From Arcobacter arenosus (GTDB taxonomy: Bacteria > Campylobacterota > Campylobacteria > Campylobacterales > Arcobacteraceae), in the NCBI RefSeq assembly GCF_005771535.1, contig NZ_VANU01000001.1:248001-312000 (forward strand): a stretch of DNA of 64,000 nucleotides, read 5' to 3'. Of the stretch, positions 57,901-64,000 are shown in pieces. How positions within the stretch are numbered: the first letter of the stretch is position 1; each line of letters starts with the position of its first letter. A model generated the notes under the pieces. That model searched no databases and was not told the origin of the DNA. It was given only the letters and a program-made list of their open reading frames with translations. A program made the translations under genes and the position numbers.

Positions 57901-58350
57901 CTTATAAAATATATTCTTAGTAACACCAACTTTTTTACCTTTCAAACTTGTATTATCGATATAACTTTTATCATTTTTAAGTCCAAATATATAAATTGGG
58001 ATTTCATAATAAGCATTTGTAAAAAGGGAATAACTTTCTCTTTCTTTAGTAAAAGAGATATCTGATATCATATCAACTTCTTGCTCTTTAAAAGAGCTTA
58101 GTGTTTTGGACCATTTTGCATTTTTTACATCAAAGGTTAAGCCACTTATTTCAGAAATTTTATTTAATAAATCAACACTAAAACCTTTGTGTTTTCCATT
58201 CTCAACATAACTAAAGGGACGAAAATTATTTATCATTGCAATTTTAATATTTGGATTATTTTTAATCCAACTTTTTTCTTCTTTTGTGAATAAATCATTT
58301 GAGAATGATGAAATAGCTAAAAAAAAGAATACTAGTAGTATTTTTAACAT
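54949..58350 (-). CDS. Sensor histidine kinase with three tandem SBP_bac_3 domains and a PAS domain
   Basis: About 1133 residues from the ATG at 58350 (AAGG ribosome binding site, 9 nt spacing; a TTG 9 nt further upstream is less likely). It has a signal peptide (LKILLVFFFLAISSFS), three successive family-3 solute-binding domains at about 20-250, 265-500 and 515-755 (each opening like NPNIKIAMINNFRPFSY, NPVKIGSIDTYIPFSF and HPEITYSEVNWKPLSI), one membrane helix (about 768-790), a PAS domain (about 795-890), the H-box with His911 (MGEMIGNIAHQWRQPL), and an HATPase domain (CDNGGGIS, GTGLGL). Ligands may be amino acids or similar. No response regulator is adjacent. Confidence 0.9.
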   Translation of the reverse strand: MLKILLVFFFLAISSFSNDLFTKEEKSWIKNNPNIKIAMINNFRPFSYVENGKHKGFSVDLLNKISEISGLTFDVKNAKWSKTLSSFKEQEVDMISDISFTKERESYSLFTNAYYEIPIYIFGLKNDKSYIDNTSLKGKKVGVTKNIFYKDELAKHGVVIIEFSSSEDKAKALVTGQIDYFLSSYSTGTKAIKSQSLVDVKAIDEYINIKKEDLRFAVNKNKPLLKSILNKSLKQIENKYFSFLANKWILGNENIDNIVKLFSMEERNFINNTKNNPVKIGSIDTYIPFSFSYNGEKIGFTQELIEIIAKKSGLTFEKVGGTWPQVYGKFENNEIDIISELSYREERLPFTLYTKPYYEIPIGVFARDDFGTYSGLKSLKGKKVGIVKGSYLIGALKDEKDFEIVQFDTNNDKFYGLRDGIVDVVLSRTMSVYRLENLMIKGIKVVGIFSNDNIKNEDLRFGIRVEQKILASIIKKTLASIPYSKITQLKQKWILENYGKKEEIDSQNTLVFTKDEKAFIKKHPEITYSEVNWKPLSIIENNTMNGIMGDYLKLVSKKTGIKFKYIPASSWSEVLNMFKDKKIDLVPGIGTSPQEVKLGLVSNTYSKYPMAIVTGENIKYIQNLNELDSKTIAVPKYYTSYNYLVEKHPKIKIIETENIPEALLKVEAKEADAFIGHIATSLYYLSELHLKNLKISGVADFNFEHKYLIQNEYPLLLSIINKTFDAITQEEKKTIHSKWIQPQIIKESTNYELIYKIIGGFTLILIVALYFLSILKKQKKEFETIFETSKDGIAIIDLKTKFKKYNDAYLKMLNYSDDELKTKLLDEIVIVEQKELLNNMLKNVLKDGYVKNLETVYVDKNENRVNVNMTASLLPDKKRVLIVTKDVTSLKLLENHMKLASMGEMIGNIAHQWRQPLSVITSSASGLRIKSEYEEKISLDDVKNFSDTILNQANYLSETIDDFKNFIKGTNEFSEIDILSVVKKSLSLTKPSISDNFIKIVTNIDDNLSINGNKSELEQVLINIMNNAKDALIQNVNNGDRLIFITTKKIDENSLELRICDNGGGISKDIIQRIFEPYFTTKHKSIGTGLGLSIVDKIIRERHEQTVKVHNESFKHEGKDYIGACFSIVFTKK

Positions 58351-58439
58351 ACAAAACAACCTTAAATTCTATAGTTTTGTATTATATATTATATTAGTTT
58401 ACTAAGAAGTAAAAAAGTTATATTCTTATAAAAGTTAAT

Positions 58440-58467
58440 AAAATTGTAGATTTTTTTCTACAATTTT
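58440..58467. terminator. Hairpin overlapping the ppk2 stop codon
   Basis: AAAATTGTAGA (58440-58450) pairs with 58457-58467 over a T6 loop, an 11-bp perfect stem. It includes the ppk2 stop codon region on the minus strand and would terminate that transcript before the triple-SBP kinase. Confidence 0.6.
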
Positions 58468-59354
58468 ATATTTATTTTCTTTGCGTTATCATCCATGATT
58501 TCTAGTTCTTTTTCTGCACTAATAACAATTTCAGGATCAACTTGAAAGTTTATTCTTTCATCTCTTCCTTCATAATCAACACTGTTTAAGATTGTTTTTA
58601 TTGCATTATATCTAGCTACGAATTTGTCATCACTTCTTATAATTATCCAAGGGGATTTTTCAGTATTTGTTTCTTTTAGCATTCTATATTTTTTTTCTGT
58701 AAACTCAAGCCATCTTTCTTGCATTTGAAGGTCAATCTCACTAAGTTTCCACTGTTTTAAAGGGTTTTCTTCCCTCTCTTCAAATCTTCTTGCTTGCTCA
58801 TCTTTTGTTACAGAAAAATAAATTTTTAAAAAATGGATTCCGTGTTCACTTAAATCATCTTCAAATCTTGTAACAGTTTTCATAAAAGTTTCATATTGAT
58901 TTTCTGTACAAAACCCAAAAACTGGCTCGACCATAGCTCTGTTGTACCAAGATCTATCAAAAATAACTATCTCACCTGCTTTAGGAAACTGTTCAACATA
59001 TCTTTGAAAATACCATTGTGTCATTTGTGTACTTGAAGGTTTTCCCAAAGCAACAACTCTATAATGTTTTTCATTCATATATCTAGTGATTCTTCTAATA
59101 GCACCACCTTTTCCTGAAGCATCTCTACCTTCAACTAATATAATCATTTTTTCATTTTTCTTTTCAAGATGTTCTTGTAATTTAATAAGTTCAATTTGTA
59201 AAGTTCTTAAAGCTTCTTCTTGAGATCTATATTCATATTTTTTATGAAGTTCTCTTAAAAAAGTCTCATCAGCCTTTGAACCAATTTTTTCAATAAAATC
59301 TTCATAACTTAAAATATCTTCTATTTCACGTTCATATAATTTATCTATTTTCAT
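58458..59354 (-). CDS. ppk2: Polyphosphate kinase 2
   Basis: PPK2 enzymes transfer phosphate between polyphosphate and nucleotides. Walker A GRDASGKGG is at 76-84, Walker B and lid FDRSWYNRAMVEPVFGF and RRFEEREENPLKQWKLSEID are intact. The 298-residue single-domain length fits class I PPK2, which prefers nucleoside diphosphates (GDP or ADP). The ATG at 59354 is chosen because GGAAATAGAA precedes it with suitable spacing; a TTG at 59366 would add 4 residues. It stands as a single gene. Confidence 0.94.
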   Translation of the reverse strand: MKIDKLYEREIEDILSYEDFIEKIGSKADETFLRELHKKYEYRSQEEALRTLQIELIKLQEHLEKKNEKMIILVEGRDASGKGGAIRRITRYMNEKHYRVVALGKPSSTQMTQWYFQRYVEQFPKAGEIVIFDRSWYNRAMVEPVFGFCTENQYETFMKTVTRFEDDLSEHGIHFLKIYFSVTKDEQARRFEEREENPLKQWKLSEIDLQMQERWLEFTEKKYRMLKETNTEKSPWIIIRSDDKFVARYNAIKTILNSVDYEGRDERINFQVDPEIVISAEKELEIMDDNAKKINIKL

Positions 59355-59403
59355 TTCTATTTCCAATATTCTTTAAAAATTTGAGGATTTTATCATAACA
59401 AAG

Positions 59404-60099
59404 TTACAATTGAGTTGTAATAAATTTTCCATCAAATATTGTATATTTTTTGTTACAACACAAAGATGGGATATTTACATAAAGCTTATTTTTTTCTTCA
59501 TAATGTTTTCCTTGATGGAAATGCCCTTCTACTACAATATCACTGTTGTAATATGATAATCTTTTTTTGGCAAAAGAATCAAAATCTTTCATCTTTGAAC
59601 AAATACTTTTTTTAATTAATTTATTATAAATTTTTTTTGAAAGCCAATAATTAAAATCTATAAAATTTAAAAAAATTAAAAGTGCAGAGTTTCTTATGAT
59701 TTTACAATAGATGTCATAACCCTTTGGAGTATAAATATCACCATGGGCTAAGGCAATTGTTTTATTTTCATATTTTGCAAAAATTGGCTGAGATTCTCTT
59801 TTATAAACTTTTAGTTTTGGAAAAAGCTTTTGAAGATTATAATCGTGATTTCCCTCTAAATAAATAATTTCAATATTATGTGACAATTCATTAATAATAT
59901 CAATAAGCTTTTGATTTATTTTTACGAAATATCTACTCTCACCAGATATAAAATCAAACATATCTCCCATTAAAAAAAGTTGAGAAGTTTCTATCTCTTT
60001 TTTTTTCAGTTTTTCTAAAAAAGATAAAAACTCTACATTTACTTCACTAAAATGGGAATCGGCTACAAATATAGCCCCTTTTTTTAGATTAAGGCACAT
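59404..60099 (-). CDS. Metallophosphoesterase, LpxH-like (UDP-2,3-diacylglucosamine hydrolase family)
   Basis: The 231-residue protein has all calcineurin-type motifs: DSH (about 14-16), GDMFD, EGNHDYN, ALAHGDIY and VVEGHFHQG. This order and the MFDFI after GD match LpxH-like enzymes that cleave UDP-2,3-diacylglucosamine in lipid A synthesis, but other phosphoesterases look similar. It overlaps the 3' end of argC by 11 nt, so it belongs to the greA-argC operon and may be translationally coupled. Confidence 0.75.
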   Translation of the reverse strand: MCLNLKKGAIFVADSHFSEVNVEFLSFLEKLKKKEIETSQLFLMGDMFDFISGESRYFVKINQKLIDIINELSHNIEIIYLEGNHDYNLQKLFPKLKVYKRESQPIFAKYENKTIALAHGDIYTPKGYDIYCKIIRNSALLIFLNFIDFNYWLSKKIYNKLIKKSICSKMKDFDSFAKKRLSYYNSDIVVEGHFHQGKHYEEKNKLYVNIPSLCCNKKYTIFDGKFITTQL

Positions 60100-61093
60100 A
60101 TGCTATTTTTGGTATTCCCTCATACTCTTCAAAACCACAAATTAAGTTTGCATTAACAACCGCTTGAGAAGAAGCTCCTCTTAATAAATTATCAATTGAA
60201 GAATTTACAAACAATGCCTTACCATTTCTTGATACATATAAATCACAAAAATTTGTACCAGCAGTTGATTTTAAATCTACTGGTGTATTTCTTAATCTAA
60301 TAAATTCACTGTCTTTATATCTATCTTCTAAGATTTTTTCAACATCAATTTCATCTTTAAGCGTTGCAAAAACTGATACTAACATACCCCTTGTAATTGG
60401 CAACAAATGTGGTACAAAATTTATTTGAAACTCTTTATTAGTTAGTTTTTGAATTTTCTCTTCAATCTCTGGCATATGTCTATGATTAAATGGATTATAA
60501 GCATGGCAATTTTCGTTTAAGTGTCCAAAATGAGTAACCTCTTTTAAACCTTTTCCTGCTCCACTCATACCAGTTTTTGCATCAATGAATATTTGAGATC
60601 CCTCTTCTATATAATCTATAAAAGGTAAAAGTGCTAAAAGTGCTGCTGTTGGGAAACATCCAGGATTTGCAACAAGTTTTGCATTTTTTAAATCTTCACT
60701 ATAATATTCAGGTAATCCATAAACTGAATCTTTTATATGCTCTTTATCTTCATGGGGACAATAATGTTTTTCATATGTTTCTAATTCAAGTCTATAATCA
60801 GCACTTAAATCAACTACTTTTACACCTAAATCTAATAACTCTTTTGCAAAAAACATTGCAGTTTTATGGGGAAGTGCTAAAAAAGCTAAATCAGCTGCTT
60901 TAGCAACCTCTTTAGCATCTGCTTTTTGAACTTCAACATCTATAACATCTTTTAAACAAGGGTGTAAATCTTGAACATTTTCTTCACCTGTTGAATTTGC
61001 AATATATGTAATATTAAACTTTGGATGATTAATTAAAATTTTTATTAATTCTAAACCAGTATATCCACTAGCTCCAATAATAGCTACATTCAT
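60089..61093 (-). CDS. argC: N-acetyl-gamma-glutamyl-phosphate reductase
   Basis: Reduces N-acetylglutamyl phosphate to the semialdehyde in arginine synthesis. The NADP motif GASGYTGLELIKIL is at 7-20 and the catalytic Cys146 is in ANPGCFPTAAL. The 334-residue length is normal. It overlaps greA by 1 nt (TAATG) at its start and the LpxH-like gene by 11 nt at its end. argH at the right window edge is another arginine gene. Confidence 0.96.
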   Translation of the reverse strand: MNVAIIGASGYTGLELIKILINHPKFNITYIANSTGEENVQDLHPCLKDVIDVEVQKADAKEVAKAADLAFLALPHKTAMFFAKELLDLGVKVVDLSADYRLELETYEKHYCPHEDKEHIKDSVYGLPEYYSEDLKNAKLVANPGCFPTAALLALLPFIDYIEEGSQIFIDAKTGMSGAGKGLKEVTHFGHLNENCHAYNPFNHRHMPEIEEKIQKLTNKEFQINFVPHLLPITRGMLVSVFATLKDEIDVEKILEDRYKDSEFIRLRNTPVDLKSTAGTNFCDLYVSRNGKALFVNSSIDNLLRGASSQAVVNANLICGFEEYEGIPKIAYVP

Positions 61094-61578
61094 TATAAAT
61101 CAAGCTCCTTATAAGTTACATTTAAAATTTCAAAAGTTTTTTTACCACCAGGTAAAGTTGCTTCAACTTCATCACCCTCTTCTTTTCCTAAAAGTTGTTT
61201 TGCAAGTGGTGAATTAAACGAAATCAAACCATTATCAGCATTTGATTCAACTCCACCAACAATTGCGTATATAAACTCTTCTTCAGTATCAACATCTAAA
61301 AGTTCAACAGTTGAACCAAAACTTATTCTATCGTGTGGTAAACTTTCTGGGTCAATTATTACAGCCTTACTTATAATAGATCCTAACTCTGCTATTTGTG
61401 CATCAATTAATGCAAGTTTATCTTTTGCAGCATGATATTCAGCGTTCTCTTTTAAATCTCCCAATTGTCTTGCTTCATCCAAAGCAATTACAGTTTCAGG
61501 TCTTTCAGTATTTTTTAAAAACTCTAATTCAGAAGTAATTTTTTCATATCCAACTCGCGTCATTGGTTCTTTATCCAT
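61093..61578 (-). CDS. greA: Transcription elongation factor GreA
   Basis: Rescues backtracked RNA polymerase by stimulating transcript cleavage. The N-terminal coiled coil (LEFLKNTERPETVIALDEAR, then GDLKENAEYHAAKDK with the catalytic acidic tip) and the C-terminal FKBP-like domain (SFNSPLAKQLLGKEEGDE) are intact; 161 residues is normal. It has an AGGAGG ribosome binding site and a -10 box that overlaps the divergent promoter of the TcdA-like gene. Confidence 0.96.
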   Translation of the reverse strand: MDKEPMTRVGYEKITSELEFLKNTERPETVIALDEARQLGDLKENAEYHAAKDKLALIDAQIAELGSIISKAVIIDPESLPHDRISFGSTVELLDVDTEEEFIYAIVGGVESNADNGLISFNSPLAKQLLGKEEGDEVEATLPGGKKTFEILNVTYKELDL

Positions 61579-61617
61579 GAACGCCTCCTATATAATATTT
61601 TATTTCGTTTAATTGGA

Positions 61618-61624
61618 TATAATA
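61618..61624. promoter_or_regulatory. Overlapping divergent -10 boxes for greA and the TcdA-like gene
   Basis: Plus strand TATAAT (61618-61623) lies 39 nt from the ATG at 61663; minus strand TATTAT (61624 to 61619) lies 40 nt from the greA ATG at 61578. They share five positions in a near-palindromic GGATATAATACC. Confidence 0.45.
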
Positions 61625-61662
61625 CCTAAATTTTAATAAATAAAAAGTACAAAAGAGTAGAT

Positions 61663-62313
61663 ATGCAACAATATGATAGAACCCTTAAACTATTCGGGGA
61701 AGAAAATTTTAAAAAATTTCAAAATACTAAATTAATATTATTAGGTGTTGGAGGAGTTGGAAGCTTTGCCTTAGATTCATTATACAATACGGGAATTACT
61801 GATATTACCATTGTAGACTTTGACACGTACGAAGAGTCAAACATGAATAGACAACTTGGAAGTCATGGAAATATTGGAAGAATTAAAGTTGAGTCATTAA
61901 AAGAAAGGTACCCAAATATAACTGCAATTCATGCAAAAATTACTCCAGAATGGATTGATAATTTTGATTTTTCACAATATGATTATATATTAGATGCCAT
62001 TGATGATGTAAAACCAAAGGTACATTTAATCAAGAAATTTTACACAAAAGTGATTAGCACAAGTGGAAGTGCAAAAAGGTTAGATCCAAGTAAAATCGAA
62101 TATAAATCAATTTGGGATACATATAATGACCCATTTATTAAAAAAATAAGATATGAATTAAAAAAACAAGGTTTTAAAAGAAAGTTCAAGGTTGTCTTTT
62201 CAAGCGAAGACCCTAACTGCCTAGAAAAAGGAAGTTTTGAAGCAGTAACTGGTTCTTTTGGCTTTATGATGGCATCTGTTACAATAAGAAAGATTATTAA
62301 CAAAAACAAATAA
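61663..62313 (+). CDS. ThiF/E1-like ATP-dependent enzyme, TcdA (CsdL/YgdL) family
   Basis: The TcdA family dehydrates threonylcarbamoyladenosine in tRNA to its cyclic form. The 216-residue protein starts YDRTLKLFGEENFKKFQNTK, has the nucleotide loop GVGGVGS (28-34), DFDTYEESNMNRQ and DAIDDVKPKVHLI, and C-terminal SFEAVTGSFGFMMASVTI. It is shorter than the E. coli enzyme, lacking part of the C-terminal extension, so another E1-like role is possible. It is divergent from greA. Confidence 0.82.
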   Translation: MQQYDRTLKLFGEENFKKFQNTKLILLGVGGVGSFALDSLYNTGITDITIVDFDTYEESNMNRQLGSHGNIGRIKVESLKERYPNITAIHAKITPEWIDNFDFSQYDYILDAIDDVKPKVHLIKKFYTKVISTSGSAKRLDPSKIEYKSIWDTYNDPFIKKIRYELKKQGFKRKFKVVFSSEDPNCLEKGSFEAVTGSFGFMMASVTIRKIINKNK

Positions 62314-62350
62314 AATAATTTTTTAAAGTTAAGTATAAGAAAAAAAGCAT

Positions 62351-62356
62351 TATAAT
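62351..62356 (+). promoter_or_regulatory. -10 box upstream of cheV
   Basis: TATAAT in AAGCATTATAATTTAT lies 28 nt before the cheV ATG at 62384; AAAAAGGG serves as ribosome binding site. Confidence 0.55.
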
Positions 62357-62383
62357 TTATATAAAACCAAAAAAAGGGTCTTC

Positions 62384-63286
62384 ATGAACGGTATTAATAG
62401 TGTTGAGCAAATGACTCAAGGCCACTTGAGAAATGTACAGCAATTAGCTGTTTTTTACACTGGACACAACAATATTTACGCAATTAATATTGCAAAAGTA
62501 AAAGCTTTTATTATCACTGAAGAGTGTACTATAAATGATACTCCAAAGGATACAGCTGTAATTGCAGGAATTGCGACTATTAGAGGAGAGCCTGTAACAT
62601 TAATTAATTTAGATGCATGGCTTGGATTACCACATTTAGATACTAAAGACTATAAATTAATTATATATTGTGAATTCAATCATAAAAAAGTAGGTTTTTT
62701 AATCAAAGATATGTTGGATATTGTTGAAAAAACAACAGATGAATTAAGACACTCAGAAGAGACTAATTCTAAAATTACATATACAACTTATGTTAAAGTT
62801 CATGATAAAGATGAATTATGTACAGTATTTAATGCAGAGCAACTTCTAAAAGACTTAGGTTGGGTTGATGATGGAGAAGATACTTTAAATAAATATGTTG
62901 ATGCACCTTTTAAAACAGATAAATTAGTTTTAGCAGCAGAAGATTCAGGTGTTGCTAGAGAAGTATTAACTAAATTTTTCAAAAAAGCGAATATACATTT
63001 TGAAATGTATGTAAATGGAGCTCAATTAATTCAAAGAATTGAAGAGGTTGGAGCTGAGAAGATAGCTTTAGTTATTACAGATATTGAAATGCCAGAAACA
63101 GATGGTTTCCAAGTTGCCTCATTTATTAAATCTAGTAATAAATATGCACATATTCCTGTTGTAGTTAATTCATCTATGACAACTGATGCAGTTAGAAATA
63201 AAATGAATCAAATTGGTGTTGATGGATTTATTGGTAAAACTGATATTCAAGCACTTTATGCGGCTACAAAACAATTCTTATCTTAA
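62384..63286 (+). CDS. cheV: Chemotaxis coupling protein CheV
   Basis: Links chemoreceptors to the CheA kinase and adapts signalling through its own receiver. The N-terminal CheW domain (about 18-160) includes IATIRGEPVTLINLDAWLG; the C-terminal receiver (about 180-300) has Glu186-Asp187, phosphoacceptor Asp233 in ITDIEMP, and Lys285 (IGKTD). The 300-residue length is normal. No other chemotaxis gene is in the window. A plus-strand promoter precedes it. Confidence 0.94.
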   Translation: MNGINSVEQMTQGHLRNVQQLAVFYTGHNNIYAINIAKVKAFIITEECTINDTPKDTAVIAGIATIRGEPVTLINLDAWLGLPHLDTKDYKLIIYCEFNHKKVGFLIKDMLDIVEKTTDELRHSEETNSKITYTTYVKVHDKDELCTVFNAEQLLKDLGWVDDGEDTLNKYVDAPFKTDKLVLAAEDSGVAREVLTKFFKKANIHFEMYVNGAQLIQRIEEVGAEKIALVITDIEMPETDGFQVASFIKSSNKYAHIPVVVNSSMTTDAVRNKMNQIGVDGFIGKTDIQALYAATKQFLS

Positions 63287-63345
63287 ACTATAAATATAAA
63301 AATAGATGAAATTTTCATCTATTTTTATTCTTTCTTTTAAATTTA

Positions 63346-64000
63346 TTAATTATTTAACCATTCTTCAAAAACTTTAATTTGCTCAACCGTTTGAAGTGTA
63401 GATGTTCCACCAAAAGAGTTTCTTGCATTCATTGAATTTCTTAAATCTAAATACATAACAAGTTCTTCACTTACATCTTTTAATTGTTCATTTGCATTTC
63501 TAATCTCATCTATTGTAAGTTCACTTATATCTTTATTTAAAGAGTTAGCATATGCAACTACATCTTTTGTTATATAATAAGCTGTTCTAAATGGCATATT
63601 TTGTTTTTGAACTAAAAAGTCTGCTAAATCTGTTGCAGTTAAATGTCCAATTTTACATGCATTTTCCATTTTATCTACATTTACAATCATAGTTCTAATA
63701 ACTTCTGTTAAGATTGAAAGTGAGATTTCAATTGTTTTAACTGAATCAAAAACTCCCTCTTTATCTTCTTGAGTATCTTTGTTATAAGCTAATGGTAAAC
63801 CTTTCATTACAGTTAGAAGTGAAATTAAATTTCCATAAACTCTACCTGTTTTCCCTCTAAGTAATTCAGGTACATCAGGATTTTTCTTTTGTGGCATTAT
63901 TGAGCTTGTTGTAGCATATTCATCACTCATTCTAACAAATTGGAACTCATATGATGACCAAGTTACTAACTCTTCAGAGATTCTAGAAATATGCATCATA
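63346..64000 (-). CDS. argH: Argininosuccinate lyase, C-terminal part (runs off the right edge)
   Basis: Splits argininosuccinate into arginine and fumarate. The visible 217 C-terminal residues include the fumarase-superfamily signature [21 protein letters not shown] and end normally at a stop at 63346. The N-terminal half lies beyond the window. It is convergent with cheV, 59 nt apart, with no clear terminator hairpin between. Confidence 0.95.
   Translation of the reverse strand, partial: MMHISRISEELVTWSSYEFQFVRMSDEYATTSSIMPQKKNPDVPELLRGKTGRVYGNLISLLTVMKGLPLAYNKDTQEDKEGVFDSVKTIEISLSILTEVIRTMIVNVDKMENACKIGHLTATDLADFLVQKQNMPFRTAYYITKDVVAYANSLNKDISELTIDEIRNANEQLKDVSEELVMYLDLRNSMNARNSFGGTSTLQTVEQIKVFEEWLNN

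Noticed and set aside
63346-64000. argH (and truD at the left edge) as truncated pseudogenes
   Set aside because: Both are open right up to the window boundary with intact motifs; they are cut by the window, not broken.

Overview
This window is a chromosomal segment of a Campylobacterota (Epsilonproteobacteria) genome, most likely an Arcobacter-like member of the Arcobacteraceae. The reasons are the very AT-rich sequence, the epsilon-type short RecO, a single bifunctional RelA/SpoT enzyme, frequent TTG starts with AAGG-type ribosome binding sites, T-rich promoters with a TATAAT -10 box and no clear -35, and several sensor kinases sharing one distinctive H-box (MGEM..NIAHQWR.PL). Genes are packed tightly on both strands, with no rRNA, tRNA, CRISPR array, prophage or insertion sequence visible. 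Both edges cut through genes: truD at the left and argH at the right.

Layout. 1-3.1 kb: truD and thiL, a superoxide reductase, a small membrane peptide, ppnP and recO. 3.1-10.8 kb: a large protein ending in a degenerate GGDEF domain, an HDOD protein, ychF, and a two-component pair (NMT1+SBP sensor kinase and OmpR-type regulator). 10.9-17.8 kb, minus strand: hldA, pepA, DedA, trpB, apt, a pseudopilin, dnaB. 17.9-24.7 kb: a geranylgeranyl-reductase-like flavoprotein, ispG, an orphan kinase, cvpA and lysS. 24.8-38.4 kb, a long plus-strand run: glyA, SPOR protein, trpE, pdxJ-pdxA-ATPase, pyrH, rpoZ, spoT, tyrS, an NMO-like flavoprotein and an N-acetylmuramoyl-L-alanine amidase.

38.3-46.7 kb: a minus cluster (cytochrome c, rplY, pth, LptF/G-type permease, Nudix), then folD-lepB-rpiB, a GNAT/DUF2156 pair, a 33-residue membrane peptide with an HD-domain protein, and a small unknown protein behind a palindrome. 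46.9-52.2 kb: an OprC-like TonB-dependent copper receptor, an orphan Cache kinase and three small unknown genes. 52.2-64 kb: nth, uvrB, a sensor kinase with three tandem solute-binding domains, ppk2, an LpxH-like phosphoesterase, argC, greA, a TcdA-like E1 enzyme, cheV and argH.

Most of the content is housekeeping (translation, replication and repair, cofactor and amino-acid synthesis, envelope) mixed with a strong environmental-sensing theme: four related histidine kinases, CheV, HDOD, HD and degenerate GGDEF proteins. No clear new multi-gene system stands out. The most unusual points are a probable ATT start codon for the amidase, several genes whose -10 box almost touches the start codon (likely leaderless mRNAs), the triple-SBP kinase, overlapping divergent -10 boxes, and unknown small genes beside sensors.
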